From JAJYKC01 sp035545735 (GTDB lineage Bacteria > Acidobacteriota > Terriglobia > Bryobacterales > Bryobacteraceae), in NCBI GenBank assembly GCA_035545735.1, contig DASZXS010000025.1, forward strand, positions 1 through 64,000: a stretch of DNA of 64,000 nucleotides, given 5' to 3'. A model generated the notes under the pieces. That model worked only from the letters and a program-made list of their open reading frames with translations, made no database searches and was not told the DNA's origin. Below, one piece after another: positions 8,265 through 17,197 of the stretch. The translations under genes and the position numbers were made by a program. Every line of letters begins with the position of its first letter. Within the stretch, counting starts at the first letter, position 1.

Positions 8265-8951
8265 CTAGAGCATTTCGGCCAGTTCCGCCTCCAGCCCGGC
8301 GGTATCGAGCACCGTCAACTCACGCCCGTTCATGGCGATCAGCCCCTGCGCCTGCAGGCGGGCCAGGTTTCGTGACACCAGTTCCCGGACGGTGCCAATC
8401 TGCCCCGCGAGCTCCTGATGATTGGCGCCGAGGATAAATGTATCCCCCTCCGCGCGCGCCTGCCGCAGGATCCAGGAGATCAACCGGTGGCGCACGGTGC
8501 TGAACGACAACTCCTCAATCAGTCCGACGAGCCGCCGCAGGCGCACTCCCACAACCCGCAACACCTTCAGCGCGACCTCAGGATGTTCGAGACAGACGGC
8601 TTGAAAATCCTTTCGCGAGATGAACAGCAGTTCCGAAGTCTCAATGGCGGACACGGAGGCGGGATAGACGCCGCCGTCGAAAACGGGAAGCTCGGCGATG
8701 GAAGTGACCGGCCCTTCGATGGCAAGCACCTGCTCACGGCCGTTCTTCGATGTTTTGAAAATGCGCACCCGGCCCGCGGCGACAACATAGAGCCCGGCGC
8801 AATCCTCACCCTCGGAAAACAGCATTTCGCCGGCGCCGCAGGACCGGACGCTGGTGCGGTTCGCCAGCGCTTCCAACTCGGCGTCCGTCAATCCCGAGAA
8901 AAGTTTCGTTTTATGGAGAACGTCAATCAGGTAGGCGCTGGAGGGAGACAT
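8265..8951 (-). CDS. Crp/Fnr-family transcription regulator
   Basis: 228 aa from the ATG at 8949-8951, preceded by GGAGG about 12 nt upstream. An in-frame extension to 9080 exists but runs through the decayed permease tail and is rejected. The N-terminal cyclic-nucleotide-binding-like barrel (about 10-125) contains the turn FSEGEDCAGLYVVAAGRVRIF. The C-terminal winged helix (about 150-220) has the recognition helix GTVRELVSRNLARL. The N-terminal cysteine cluster of oxygen-sensing FNR is missing, so direct Fe-S oxygen sensing is unlikely; a haem or other NO/redox-type sensor (DNR/NNR-like) fits the neighbours better. It probably acts at the palindrome just upstream of ric. Confidence 0.88.
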   Translation of the reverse strand: MSPSSAYLIDVLHKTKLFSGLTDAELEALANRTSVRSCGAGEMLFSEGEDCAGLYVVAAGRVRIFKTSKNGREQVLAIEGPVTSIAELPVFDGGVYPASVSAIETSELLFISRKDFQAVCLEHPEVALKVLRVVGVRLRRLVGLIEELSFSTVRHRLISWILRQARAEGDTFILGANHQELAGQIGTVRELVSRNLARLQAQGLIAMNGRELTVLDTAGLEAELAEML

Positions 8952-8982
8952 GGGCAGTTGTAACCTCCAGGATAGCCTGCCG

Positions 8983-9090
8983 TCATTCGTGCCTGAGCGC
9001 GAGCATTGGGTCCACGCGGCGGCGGCGGCGGCGATGGCGAACACGACCACTGCGCCGGCATAACGAAGGTCCAGCCCCACGCGTCACGCG
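8983..9090 (-). pseudogene. 3' remnant of a second ADOP permease gene
   Basis: The minus strand ends in the frame R-V-D-P-M-L-A-L-R-H-E-stop (stop at 8983-8985). This is the standard C-terminus of acidobacterial MacB-like ADOP permeases. Just upstream, in a different frame, is a hydrophobic stretch (YAGAVVVFAIAAAAAAW) that fits their last membrane helix. The two are joined by a GCC/CGC repeat where a frameshift has occurred. The rest of the gene is absent. It lies directly downstream of the intact ADOP gene, pointing to a collapsed tandem duplicate. Confidence 0.6.
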
Positions 9091-9141
9091 CTGCTTCAGG
9101 CAATCGCAGAGGGCCGCCGGGATCGCTACGGTCAAGCCGGT

Positions 9142-11784
9142 CTATTCGGCGCGCAACGCGTCCACCGGATTTACCAACGCCGCGCGCCGCGCGGGGAGAA
9201 AACTCGCAAGCAGCGCACACGCGCCGAGCACTATCGCGACTCCGGCAAGCGTCGGGGCGTCCCACGAGCGAGTGCCCACGTAAAGCATCCCTTGCATAAA
9301 ACGCCCCGCTCCCACGGACAGAAGCAGGCCGGCCGCGATCCCCAATGCCGTGAGCCAGCCGGCCTCCCGCAGGATGAGACGGTACACCGCGCCGGGATTT
9401 GCTCCGAGGGCCATCCGCACGCCGATTTCGCGCGTACGCCGGCTCACCGAATAGGCGACCACGCCGTAGAGCCCCGCAATGCTGAGCAGCAGGGCGATCG
9501 CGGCGAATCCTCCGACCAGCCAGGCGGAAGAACGAGGCAGGTACGTCGAATCGGAAATCAGGCTATCCATCGTGGCCTCGTGCGCGGTGAGAATTTCCGG
9601 ATTGATTCGCCGGATTACCGCGGCAAGAGATGGAAAGAGAAATTCGGGAGCCTGCGCGGTCCGCACCGCCAAATTGAAGGACGTTCCGCCGGCCTGATCG
9701 AACGGCAGATAGAGCGCAGGCTGGTTGCGGCTGCCCACCTGACCCTCCTTGATGTCAGCCACGATGCCAACGATCTCGATCGGCACGGGCGGCGTGGTGA
9801 GGAAGGAGAGCTGTTTTCCGATGGGATCCTCGGAGGGGAAGTAATGCTTCGCATAGGCCTCGTTGATAATGGCGACACGAGGCTTCGTGAGGTCCTCCCC
9901 TTCACGGAAATAGCGTCCGCGAATCAGCTTGGCTCCGATGGTCGAGAAATAGTTTGCGCTTACGTCTCTCTCAGGCATTTCATCGTGCTCGCCGTGCCAG
10001 GGACGTCCCAGAATGCGCACCCAAGTGGTGTCGCCCCAGCCGTGGATGGGAAGGTCGCTCGTAACCGCAACGGACTCCACGCCGGGCAGCGCACGCACCT
10101 TCTCCGAAATTTCACGCGCGAGCGCAATCCCTTGCTCATTCTTGGGATAGCTCGCCTCGGGCGCCGCCACGAGAAGCGTTGCCAGATGGTCCGGACGCAA
10201 TCCGGTATCAACCTGCAGAAGACGATAGAGGCTCTTACCGAGCAGCCCCGCGCCCACCAATAAAACAATGGCGGTCGCCAGTTCCACCACCACCAGCTTT
10301 GAGCCGAGACGCCGCCAGGTATTTCCCGCGGAACCCCGGCTGCCCTCCGCCAGTCCTTCTCTCGTTTCGGCCGAAAACAGATGCACGGCCGGGGTGAACG
10401 AGAATAACGCGGCCGCCAGCAAAACCACGGTTCCGGCGAACAGGAGAACACGTGAATTCAGCGCCAGCCCCATGAGGAACGGCATTCTATCGAGCAGCCA
10501 CGACGGGATCAGTTTAAGGAGGATTTGTACCGTCCAATGCGCGAGTCCCAACCCGGCCGCACCACCGATCGCCGCGAGCAGCACTCCCTCGGCGGCGAAT
10601 TGGCGCAGCAGGCGCGCTCGCGAGGCCCCCATGGCAATGCGCACCGATATCTCGCGCTTCCGGCTTTCCGACCGCACCAGCAGCAGTCCGGTGACATTCA
10701 CAGCGGCGATCGCCAGCAGGAGCACGGCGCCTCCGAGCAGCACCAGAAGAATCTCGCGGACCTCTCCGTGGATTGCTTCCGCCAACGGCAGCAGCGACGC
10801 GCCCTGATCACGGTTATCGGCGGGGTATTGCCGTTCAAGTTGCCTGGCGATAGAAACAACATTGGCGCGAGCCGTCTCTATCGAAACACCGTCCCTGAGC
10901 CTGGCCACCCCGTAGAGGCTGTGGCAGCTTCGCCGCAGGTCACATTCACTGGCCGCGTGAATCGTCGTCCAGTATTGCGCGGCCCCTACCGGCGCAAAAT
11001 GAAAGTCTTCCGGCAGAACGCCGATAATCACGTGAGGAATTTCATTCAACCTCACGGTCTTGCCGATGACGTCCGCCCTGCCGCCGTATCTTTGCTGCCA
11101 TTCCGCGAAGCTCAGCAAAACGGTGTGCGGCGCCGAAGGCAGATCTTCGCCGGGATAGAAGCCGCGGCCCAGCACGGGAGATACCCCAAGGGTTTTCAGG
11201 AAGCCGTCGGTCACACGGGCTCCGGTGGCCGGCGTAACGCCGGAGGGAGTGCTCAAGCTGTATCCCCTACCCCCGTAAGCGTCAAAGCCGGAAAAGACCT
11301 CGTTCATCTTTTTCCAGTCGAGATAGTCCGGATAGGAGAGATTGCTGTGCTCGAACATCGGCACGGCTTCGTACACGGCTACCAGGCGGTTCGGATCACG
11401 GTACGGCAAAGGCTTGAGCAACGCGGCGTCGACAAACGCGAAGATCGAAACGCTGGCGCACAGACCCAGGGCGATCATCAGAATGGCCGTCGCCGTGAAG
11501 GCCGGGCCGCGGCGCAACTGCCGGGCCGTGAAGCGAAGGTCTTTGAGCAGGTTCTCAAAAACCGGCAGAGTGGCGCGGTCGCGGTAGGCCTGGCGCGCGG
11601 ATTCCATGCCACCCAGTCTGGTCAACGCGTCGCGCCGGGCCTCGCCGAGGCTCATGCCCGCGCGCACATTGTCTTCCATGTGCATCTGAAGGTGCGCGTT
11701 GAGTTCATCGATATGATCCCGCTCGCGCCGGGCACTGGGCACGAGGCCGGCAAGACGCACGATCCACGCGCGCAGGCGCTTCAT
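9142..11784 (-). CDS. ADOP-type ABC transporter permease (FtsX/MacB-like)
   Basis: 880 aa. An N-terminal cytoplasmic prefix domain (about 1-75, with HIDELNAHLQMHMEDNVRAG) is followed by a first membrane helix near 95-120 and a MacB-like periplasmic core. A central group of helices (about 370-480) precedes a second periplasmic core and the last FtsX helices. The end (NPVDALRAE) is the family's usual tail. This is the duplicated FtsX architecture of acidobacterial orphan permeases, which usually lack an adjacent ATPase gene, as here. The substrate is unknown. The gene overlaps padR by 4 nt (ATGA), so the two are translationally coupled and probably repressed together. Confidence 0.93.
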   Translation of the reverse strand: MKRLRAWIVRLAGLVPSARRERDHIDELNAHLQMHMEDNVRAGMSLGEARRDALTRLGGMESARQAYRDRATLPVFENLLKDLRFTARQLRRGPAFTATAILMIALGLCASVSIFAFVDAALLKPLPYRDPNRLVAVYEAVPMFEHSNLSYPDYLDWKKMNEVFSGFDAYGGRGYSLSTPSGVTPATGARVTDGFLKTLGVSPVLGRGFYPGEDLPSAPHTVLLSFAEWQQRYGGRADVIGKTVRLNEIPHVIIGVLPEDFHFAPVGAAQYWTTIHAASECDLRRSCHSLYGVARLRDGVSIETARANVVSIARQLERQYPADNRDQGASLLPLAEAIHGEVREILLVLLGGAVLLLAIAAVNVTGLLLVRSESRKREISVRIAMGASRARLLRQFAAEGVLLAAIGGAAGLGLAHWTVQILLKLIPSWLLDRMPFLMGLALNSRVLLFAGTVVLLAAALFSFTPAVHLFSAETREGLAEGSRGSAGNTWRRLGSKLVVVELATAIVLLVGAGLLGKSLYRLLQVDTGLRPDHLATLLVAAPEASYPKNEQGIALAREISEKVRALPGVESVAVTSDLPIHGWGDTTWVRILGRPWHGEHDEMPERDVSANYFSTIGAKLIRGRYFREGEDLTKPRVAIINEAYAKHYFPSEDPIGKQLSFLTTPPVPIEIVGIVADIKEGQVGSRNQPALYLPFDQAGGTSFNLAVRTAQAPEFLFPSLAAVIRRINPEILTAHEATMDSLISDSTYLPRSSAWLVGGFAAIALLLSIAGLYGVVAYSVSRRTREIGVRMALGANPGAVYRLILREAGWLTALGIAAGLLLSVGAGRFMQGMLYVGTRSWDAPTLAGVAIVLGACALLASFLPARRAALVNPVDALRAE

Positions 11785-12137
11785 ACTCCATCCTCGGAGG
11801 GTGACAGGAAGCGGGAAAGAATCGCCGTTGCCTGCCGCCAGTCCCGCGAAGCCTTCTCGAGCTGCTTCCGTCCGGAACGGGTCAGCTTATAGAACCTGGC
11901 CTTCCGGTTGTTCTCCGAGAAGCCCCATTCCGAAGTGATGGAGCCCTCCTGTTCCAGTTTCAAAAGCGCCGGATACAGCGTTCCATAGTTGAGTGAAAGG
12001 AGATTGCCGCTGGTCTGCTCGATGCGTCTCGCGATCCCGTAGCCGTGAACCGGCCCCATCGCCTCCAGCGTCTTCAAAACCATCAGGGCCAGCGTGCCCT
12101 GCCAGACATCCGTTTTTTCGTTCGACTGCTCGCGCAT
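11781..12137 (-). CDS. PadR-family transcription repressor
   Basis: 118 aa, short PadR form. The winged helix includes LMVLKTLEAMGPVHGYGIA, then LLSLNYGTLYPALLKLEQEG, both hallmark PadR segments. A C-terminal helix (GRKQLEKASRDWRQATAIL) serves as dimer contact. It is first in a two-gene operon with the ADOP permease, a pairing very common in acidobacteria. The start ATG at 12135-12137 lies next to a strong nested palindrome (12142-12196), consistent with autoregulation. The inducing ligand is unknown. Confidence 0.92.
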   Translation of the reverse strand: MREQSNEKTDVWQGTLALMVLKTLEAMGPVHGYGIARRIEQTSGNLLSLNYGTLYPALLKLEQEGSITSEWGFSENNRKARFYKLTRSGRKQLEKASRDWRQATAILSRFLSPSEDGV

Positions 12138-12141
12138 TTAG

Positions 12142-12196
12142 CCCTATTGTCTTCCCATAGGTAGTCTGCCATACCTTGTATGGGGAAGCAATAGGG
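12142..12196. promoter_or_regulatory. Nested inverted-repeat operator upstream of padR
   Basis: An inner perfect palindrome CCATAC-CTT-GTATGG spans 12169-12183. It matches PadR-type boxes built on ATAC/GTAT. An outer inverted repeat has 18-nt arms at 12142-12159 and 12179-12196, 15 of 18 positions pairing; both arms end in the CCCTATTG/CAATAGGG motif. The structure begins 5 nt from the padR ATG and would cover promoter and ribosome site, fitting repression of the padR-permease operon. Confidence 0.6.
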
Positions 12197-12219
12197 AGGG
12201 CGCCGGCGCGCCGGCTAAC

Positions 12220-12552
12220 TTAGTACCTCGGGACCGAAGGATCGATCTCCAGGCTCCAGCGGTCGATGCCGCCGGCCATGCTCTGGCAGCCCTCTACGCC
12301 CTGCTGGCGCAGCCAGTTCACTACGCTCAGGCTGCGCACGCCGTGGTGGCAGAAGACTACTAACGTACCTTCATCGGAGAGCGCGTCCAGGTGCTGCAAC
12401 GCGGCCGGAATGGAACCCATGGGAATCAGCTCCGATCCGTCGATGCGGGCCACGGCGAACTCCCCCGGCTCCCGCACATCGATCAAAGTCAGCTTCTCGC
12501 CTCGCGCCTGCCGTTCGCGAACATCGCGCGGCGCTACTTCCATATCGATCAT
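12220..12552 (-). CDS. Single-domain rhodanese-like sulfurtransferase
   Basis: 110 aa from the ATG at 12550-12552, which overlaps the ppk1 stop (ATGA). A 12-codon upstream extension is possible but unlikely. Rhodanese hallmarks are present: LIDVREPGEFAVARI near the N-terminus, then the active-site loop VFCHHGVRS with Cys68, and a terminal GGIDRW. The protein transfers sulfane sulfur via a cysteine persulfide in the cytoplasm; the physiological acceptor is unknown. It is last in the ahpD-like / secreted unknown / ppk1 / rhodanese series. Confidence 0.9.
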   Translation of the reverse strand: MIDMEVAPRDVRERQARGEKLTLIDVREPGEFAVARIDGSELIPMGSIPAALQHLDALSDEGTLVVFCHHGVRSLSVVNWLRQQGVEGCQSMAGGIDRWSLEIDPSVPRY

Positions 12553-14723
12553 CGCGAGGCCCTCTGCGCGAGAAACCATGCCTGGCAATTCCGCCCGCCG
12601 GTTTTCGATTTCGAAGTATAGCTGCCGTCGCTGTTCATGTGCCGGGCATTGGCTTCATCGTGCAGATAGGCATTCAACACCTCATCCGACAGGCGTTGGA
12701 TGAGCGCCGGCCTTTCCACCGGAAAGAGCACTTCGACGCGGCGGTTCAGGTTGCGCGGCATCAGGTCGGCACTCCCCAGGAAAATCCGCGGAACGCCGTT
12801 GTTATGGAAATAGAAAATCCGGCTGTGTTCGAGAAACCGTCCCACGATGCTCACGACGCGAATATTGTCGCTTACCCCCGCGATTCCGGGCCTCAGGCAG
12901 CAGATGCCGCGCACAATCAAGTCGATCGATACGCCCGCCCCGGAAGCTTCGTAAAGCAAGCGGATAAGCGGCGCGTCCTCGAGCGCATTCATCTTAAAAA
13001 TGAGCTTGCCCGTTCCGCCATTCCGTTGGATGTCAATCTCGCCGCGAATCAGTTCTTCCAGGCGCTGCCGCATGTTGACGGGAGCCACCAGCAGCTTCCG
13101 ATAGTGATTCTTTTGCGAATACCCGGTGAGAAAATTGAATAAATCGGTTGCGTCCGCGCCGATTTGCTCGTCGCAGGTAAACAGGCCGAGGTCCGTGTAA
13201 AGCCGCGCCGTGCCCGGATTATAATTTCCGGTCGCCATATGCACGTATCGGCGGATGGCATCGCCTTCGCGCCGGACAACCAGCGCCACTTTGGAGTGGA
13301 CCTTCAATCCGATAAGACCGTATACGACGTGTACGCCCTCGCTTTCCAGCGCTCGCGCCCATTCGATGTTGCTCTCCTCGTCGAAGCGCGCCTTTAGCTC
13401 CACCAGTACAGCAACCTGCTTGCCGTTCTCTACCGCTTCGAGCAGGGCCGCGACGATCGGTGAATTACGCCCCAGCCGGTACAACGTCATCTTGATGGTC
13501 AAAACGTCCGGATCGCGAGCGGCCTTGCGCAGAAAGTCGACCACGGGCTGAAAAGAATCGTAGGGATGATGCAGAAGCTGATCTTCCTGCCGGATCACCG
13601 CGAAAATGTCGTCGTCCTTTGTGCCCATGCCAGCGGGCGTTTGGGGTAAAAAGGGTTTCTCGCGCAGATCGGGACGGTCGAGCGCCGTCAGATGACGCAG
13701 GCGGCTCAGGTCCAAGGGTCCGCTGACATGATAAATGGCCGGCGGGTCCAGCTCCAGATTGCTCGCGACGATTTCGACCATCGCGTCAGGCATCGCCGCG
13801 TCCACCTGCAGGCGCACGGCGTCGCGAAAACGTCTCTGCCACACCGCTTCCTCGATCGTCTCCAGCAGGTCGTCGGTCTCCAGTTCCTTGATCGCCACCT
13901 CGGCGTCCCGCGTGACGTGGAAAGGGTGCGCCTGAAGAATGTCGAGGCCGGGGAAAAGATGATGCAGGTTGGCGATGATTAATTGCTCGATCCACACAAA
14001 CCTGCCGGCGCGCTGAGAGCTGATATTTCCGTCCGAAATCGCGCCTACGACCAGGAACTGCGGAATCGTGTCCGGAACCTTCACCCGGGCGAAATGCTCC
14101 GTGCCCGAAGGATCCCGGACCGCCACCGCCAGGTTCAGGCTGAGATTCGAAATGTGAGGGAACGGGCGGCCCAGGTCAAACGCCAGCGGGGTCAGCACCG
14201 GGTATACCTTGTCCAGAAAAAATGCGTCCAGTTGGGCTCGCTCCGCAGCGGACACCGAGGCCAGATCCACGATATAGATACCAGCGCTCTCCAACTCGGG
14301 CAGCAATTCCTGGCGCAAGCTGCGGTATGCATCCTCCATCAACTCGCCGACGCTCTGCCGGGCAGCCTGGAGGACCTCGGTGGGAGTTCGCCCGTCCGCC
14401 CCGCGGTCCAGCACCTTGTTTTCTATCTGCTGCATCACGCCGGCCAGGCGAACCATGAAAAACTCGTCCAGATTCGAGCCGAGAATGCTAAAAAATTTGA
14501 GGCGCTCGAGCAGCGGATTATGCGGATCCCGCGCTTCTTCGAGGACCCGGCGCTGAAACCGGAGCAGGCTTAGCTCACGGTTGAGATAGAGCCGAGGATC
14601 ATCAAGATCTCCATCCTCAAAGGGGGCGCCCGCAACGGATGCTTTCACCGCGTCGGCCATAGGTGTGCCCTCCAGTTTAGCCGCAGCCGTTTCCTCATCG
14701 CTAGTCGAAGGCCGAGAATTCAT
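12549..14723 (-). CDS. ppk1: Polyphosphate kinase 1
   Basis: 724 aa from the ATG at 14721-14723, which overlaps the upstream stop (ATGA); an in-frame extension further upstream is rejected. The enzyme makes polyphosphate from ATP reversibly through a phosphohistidine. All domains are present: N-terminal (YLNRELSLLRFQRRVLEEA), head, and two C-terminal phospholipase-D-like domains. The two catalytic histidines are in IGLKVHSKVALVVRREG (about 475) and RYVHMATGNYN (about 494). They are 19 residues apart, as in the E. coli enzyme. About the first 45 residues are an extra charged extension. Coupling with a rhodanese and a secreted protein is of unclear meaning. Confidence 0.96.
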   Translation of the reverse strand: MNSRPSTSDEETAAAKLEGTPMADAVKASVAGAPFEDGDLDDPRLYLNRELSLLRFQRRVLEEARDPHNPLLERLKFFSILGSNLDEFFMVRLAGVMQQIENKVLDRGADGRTPTEVLQAARQSVGELMEDAYRSLRQELLPELESAGIYIVDLASVSAAERAQLDAFFLDKVYPVLTPLAFDLGRPFPHISNLSLNLAVAVRDPSGTEHFARVKVPDTIPQFLVVGAISDGNISSQRAGRFVWIEQLIIANLHHLFPGLDILQAHPFHVTRDAEVAIKELETDDLLETIEEAVWQRRFRDAVRLQVDAAMPDAMVEIVASNLELDPPAIYHVSGPLDLSRLRHLTALDRPDLREKPFLPQTPAGMGTKDDDIFAVIRQEDQLLHHPYDSFQPVVDFLRKAARDPDVLTIKMTLYRLGRNSPIVAALLEAVENGKQVAVLVELKARFDEESNIEWARALESEGVHVVYGLIGLKVHSKVALVVRREGDAIRRYVHMATGNYNPGTARLYTDLGLFTCDEQIGADATDLFNFLTGYSQKNHYRKLLVAPVNMRQRLEELIRGEIDIQRNGGTGKLIFKMNALEDAPLIRLLYEASGAGVSIDLIVRGICCLRPGIAGVSDNIRVVSIVGRFLEHSRIFYFHNNGVPRIFLGSADLMPRNLNRRVEVLFPVERPALIQRLSDEVLNAYLHDEANARHMNSDGSYTSKSKTGGRNCQAWFLAQRASR

Positions 14724-15493
14724 TGCAGTGTAACAATATTCCCGGCCGCCGCGCGCCGCGTGCCCTCCAGCGTATGCTCCATGGATTCGCGGGGAAACTT
14801 CTTCACGAAATCCCGTAGCAGCCACCCCAAACCCAGCGGGATATCGCGCGACAGCGAAAGGGCGCGGCATTCAGCGATCACGCCGCCCGGCGTCTCTTCG
14901 AGCTTCCAGTAGGAATTCAAGGTCCACAGAAATCCGTAGCTGTCTTCGGGCGAGGTTTCCTGCCCATTTTTCACCTCGGAAATTCGAGTGGAGCGGGAGA
15001 TGATCCGAAGCCGCTTGCCGCTTTCGGGCTGATAGTGGATGGAATAGTAGCTATTCAGAACCACCGTGAGAATCTGCTTACGGTATAACTGCAAAAATAC
15101 CCGGAAATCGTTCCCCTGCCGCGAAAGAAGCTTGGAATCGGTCACGTCAGGCTTGTAGTAGACCTTGTAATTGGGATAATCCTGAAGAATTTGCGCCGCC
15201 CTCTCCAGGGTGCACGGCAGAAGAGCCGCTCCGTACCAATCCTGAATCTGGGCATCCGGAATTTCGAGGGGCTTGCCGTTTTCCATCTGATGCCGCGCGC
15301 GCACCACGGTCTCGCCGGCCATTACGCGCCTTTTCGCGGCGGGGTCGGACTCGAGGTCGAGAAACGGCTGCGCGCGCTGGAAATCCGACTCCACGGACGC
15401 GGCGTAGCGGGCAAATGCCTGCCCGGTGCGCGGCGTCAGGGTCGCGGCAGCGGCGGCCGTCAATGCGACACCGGCAATCCAGAGTTTATTCAC
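14720..15493 (-). CDS. Secreted protein of unknown function upstream of ppk1
   Basis: 257 aa if started at the GTG at 15491-15493, which overlaps the preceding stop (GTGAATAA). A TTG 27 nt upstream gives a 266-aa form but has a worse ribosome site. From the GTG there is a good signal peptide (NKLWIAGVALTAAAAATLTP). The mature part has features of a lipid- or ligand-binding SRPBCC/START-like fold: long strands (YYSIHYQPESGKRLRIISRS, GFLWTLNSYWKLEE) and a last long helix with FPRESMEHTLEGTRRA. I infer that fold from pattern only. It overlaps ppk1 by 4 nt. Confidence 0.75.
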   Translation of the reverse strand: MNKLWIAGVALTAAAAATLTPRTGQAFARYAASVESDFQRAQPFLDLESDPAAKRRVMAGETVVRARHQMENGKPLEIPDAQIQDWYGAALLPCTLERAAQILQDYPNYKVYYKPDVTDSKLLSRQGNDFRVFLQLYRKQILTVVLNSYYSIHYQPESGKRLRIISRSTRISEVKNGQETSPEDSYGFLWTLNSYWKLEETPGGVIAECRALSLSRDIPLGLGWLLRDFVKKFPRESMEHTLEGTRRAAAGNIVTLQ

Positions 15494-15893
15494 GCCATGT
15501 GTCCAGAAACTTCCGATCAATCTCCACCTGGTAGGCGCTGGCGAGCCGGTTGGTCTCGTTCGCCATACCGGCCACCGCCGCCAGTTCGTGAAACATCTCC
15601 GGAGTCATGCCCGCCTTACGCGCCGCGGCCGTATGGGAGGCAACGCAATAGTTACATTGGTTGCTGATGCTGACCGCGAGGTAAATCATCTCCTTCGTGC
15701 GGGCATCCAGCGCTCCGGGCGCCATGATCTCCTTGATACTTTCCCAGGTGCGCCGGAGCGTAACCGGATCGTGCGCCAGGGCCTTCCAAAAATTGTTGAT
15801 CCAATCCGTCCGCCGGGTGGCCATTATGTCGTCATAGACGGCCCGGACCTCGGGAGCAGCGTCTTCATACTCGATCGGGTCGAACAGCGCCAT
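15486..15893 (-). CDS. AhpD-like / carboxymuconolactone decarboxylase family protein
   Basis: 135 aa. The CMD/AhpD helical fold is marked by the redox site CNYCVASH (Cys80, Cys83, His87) preceded by KEMIYLAVSISNQ. This C-x-x-C-x-x-x-H motif belongs to alkylhydroperoxidase-like members that reduce peroxides or act as thiol-disulfide enzymes, rather than to the decarboxylases. It is cytoplasmic, with no signal peptide. It is the first gene of the series leading to ppk1 and overlaps the next start. Confidence 0.9.
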   Translation of the reverse strand: MALFDPIEYEDAAPEVRAVYDDIMATRRTDWINNFWKALAHDPVTLRRTWESIKEIMAPGALDARTKEMIYLAVSISNQCNYCVASHTAAARKAGMTPEMFHELAAVAGMANETNRLASAYQVEIDRKFLDTWRE

Positions 15894-15944
15894 ATCTACA
15901 ATTATGAGCGCCTATAATAAAACCTGTCGCGGCTGGCAGCGGGT

Positions 15945-17174
15945 TTGGCAGTGGCGCTTTTCGCGGTATCGGCAGCCGGAGCAAGCACCACCGAGGTAGC
16001 CCAATGGGAAGCGCTAGCCAGGCGGAAACTCGCCGCGCGCGACGCCGCCGGCGCGCTCGCGGCCTATCAAAAACTCGCCGGGATGGAGCCGTCCTCCGCC
16101 GTCTACCAGGACCAGATCGGGTTTCTCCTGGCGGCGACCAACCGGACCTCGGACGCCATCCCTTACCTTCGCCGGGCCACCGCGCTCGACCCGAAACTGG
16201 CGCAGGCGTGGTTCCACCTGGGCGCTGCCCTCTGGCTCGAAAAACAGGCCGGACCAGCGATCGAAGCGCTGCGCAAATCGGTCGAGCTGGCGCCGGATCG
16301 CGCGGAGTATCGCTTCCGTCTTGGTTCCGCCTATTTGGACACCGGCCAACTCCGCGAAGCCACACCGCACCTTCAGGCCGCGGCGCGCCAGCTCTCCGCC
16401 GACGCCAGGGTCTGGGAGACGCTGGGCGTGGCGTATCAACGGCAGAACCGGTACGCCGAGGCCAAGGAAGCCTTCCGGCGGTGCCTCGCGCTCAGCCCGG
16501 GCAACGTGGATGCGCGCAACGGTTATGGCTCGGCTCTGGTGAAGACCGGCGATCCGGAAGGCGGACTTCGCGAGTTTCGCAGGATTCTCAGGCAGGATCC
16601 CAACAATTTGAACGCCCTGGTCAACCTGGGGTATGCCTACATCGGCGCGGGCGACATGCAGGAGGCTATCCGGGAGCTTTCGAAAGTGACCGTCTCGCAC
16701 CCCGATCTGGCGGGAGCACACTACGACTTAGGCGTCGCCTACAAGCAGACCGACGATCTAAAGAATGCCCGGAAGGAGCTCGCCAGAGCGGTGGATCTCG
16801 AGCCATCGCTTGCGGAAGCGCATTACACGCTGGCGCTCGTCGAAATCGACGCCGGAGATCCGGCGGAAGCGGTACGGCAGCTACGCGCGGCGGTCAGGGA
16901 ACGCCCCGGATATGCCGAGGCGTGGTATCACTTAGGCATCACCTTGAAGGATCAGGGTGACGTCCCGGGCGCCGTGGACGCCCTCCAGCATTCGGTCGCT
17001 CTCGACAGCCATAACGCCGGAGCGTTCAATACTCTCGGCCTGCTGCTCCGCAAGCAGGGCGATAACGGAGGCGCGAAACAGGCGTTCGCGAGAGCAGCGC
17101 AACTGCGGCAGGAAGAAGAGCGCGAAAAGGAACAGCGGCTGAGCCGGGGCGCGGCGCGCGAAAAAAAAAAATGA
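15945..17174 (+). CDS. Secreted TPR-repeat protein
   Basis: 409 aa. About ten tandem TPR units fill residues 20-395, with typical A-x-x-x-L-G-x-A-Y and P-x-x-A-x-x-x-L signatures (for example LGVAYQRQNRYAEAKEAF, DLGVAYKQTDDLKNARKEL). The hydrophobic start suggests export. The start codon is uncertain: the annotated TTG gives a short signal, while no ATG exists in frame after the stop at 15918-15920; a rare CTG at 15924 would give a fuller signal. A TATAAT lies at 15913-15918, between this gene and the divergent AhpD-like gene. The C-terminus is highly charged, ending in an A-run coding REKKK. Likely a protein-interaction scaffold. Confidence 0.85.
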   Translation: MAVALFAVSAAGASTTEVAQWEALARRKLAARDAAGALAAYQKLAGMEPSSAVYQDQIGFLLAATNRTSDAIPYLRRATALDPKLAQAWFHLGAALWLEKQAGPAIEALRKSVELAPDRAEYRFRLGSAYLDTGQLREATPHLQAAARQLSADARVWETLGVAYQRQNRYAEAKEAFRRCLALSPGNVDARNGYGSALVKTGDPEGGLREFRRILRQDPNNLNALVNLGYAYIGAGDMQEAIRELSKVTVSHPDLAGAHYDLGVAYKQTDDLKNARKELARAVDLEPSLAEAHYTLALVEIDAGDPAEAVRQLRAAVRERPGYAEAWYHLGITLKDQGDVPGAVDALQHSVALDSHNAGAFNTLGLLLRKQGDNGGAKQAFARAAQLRQEEEREKEQRLSRGAAREKKK

Positions 17175-17197
17175 CGGAATGAAAGGGAGATCAGGCG

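Noticed and set aside
9006..9080. N-terminal extension of the Crp/Fnr protein
   Set aside because: The extension translates the decayed ADOP tail; a good ribosome site and the normal family N-terminus support the start at 8951.
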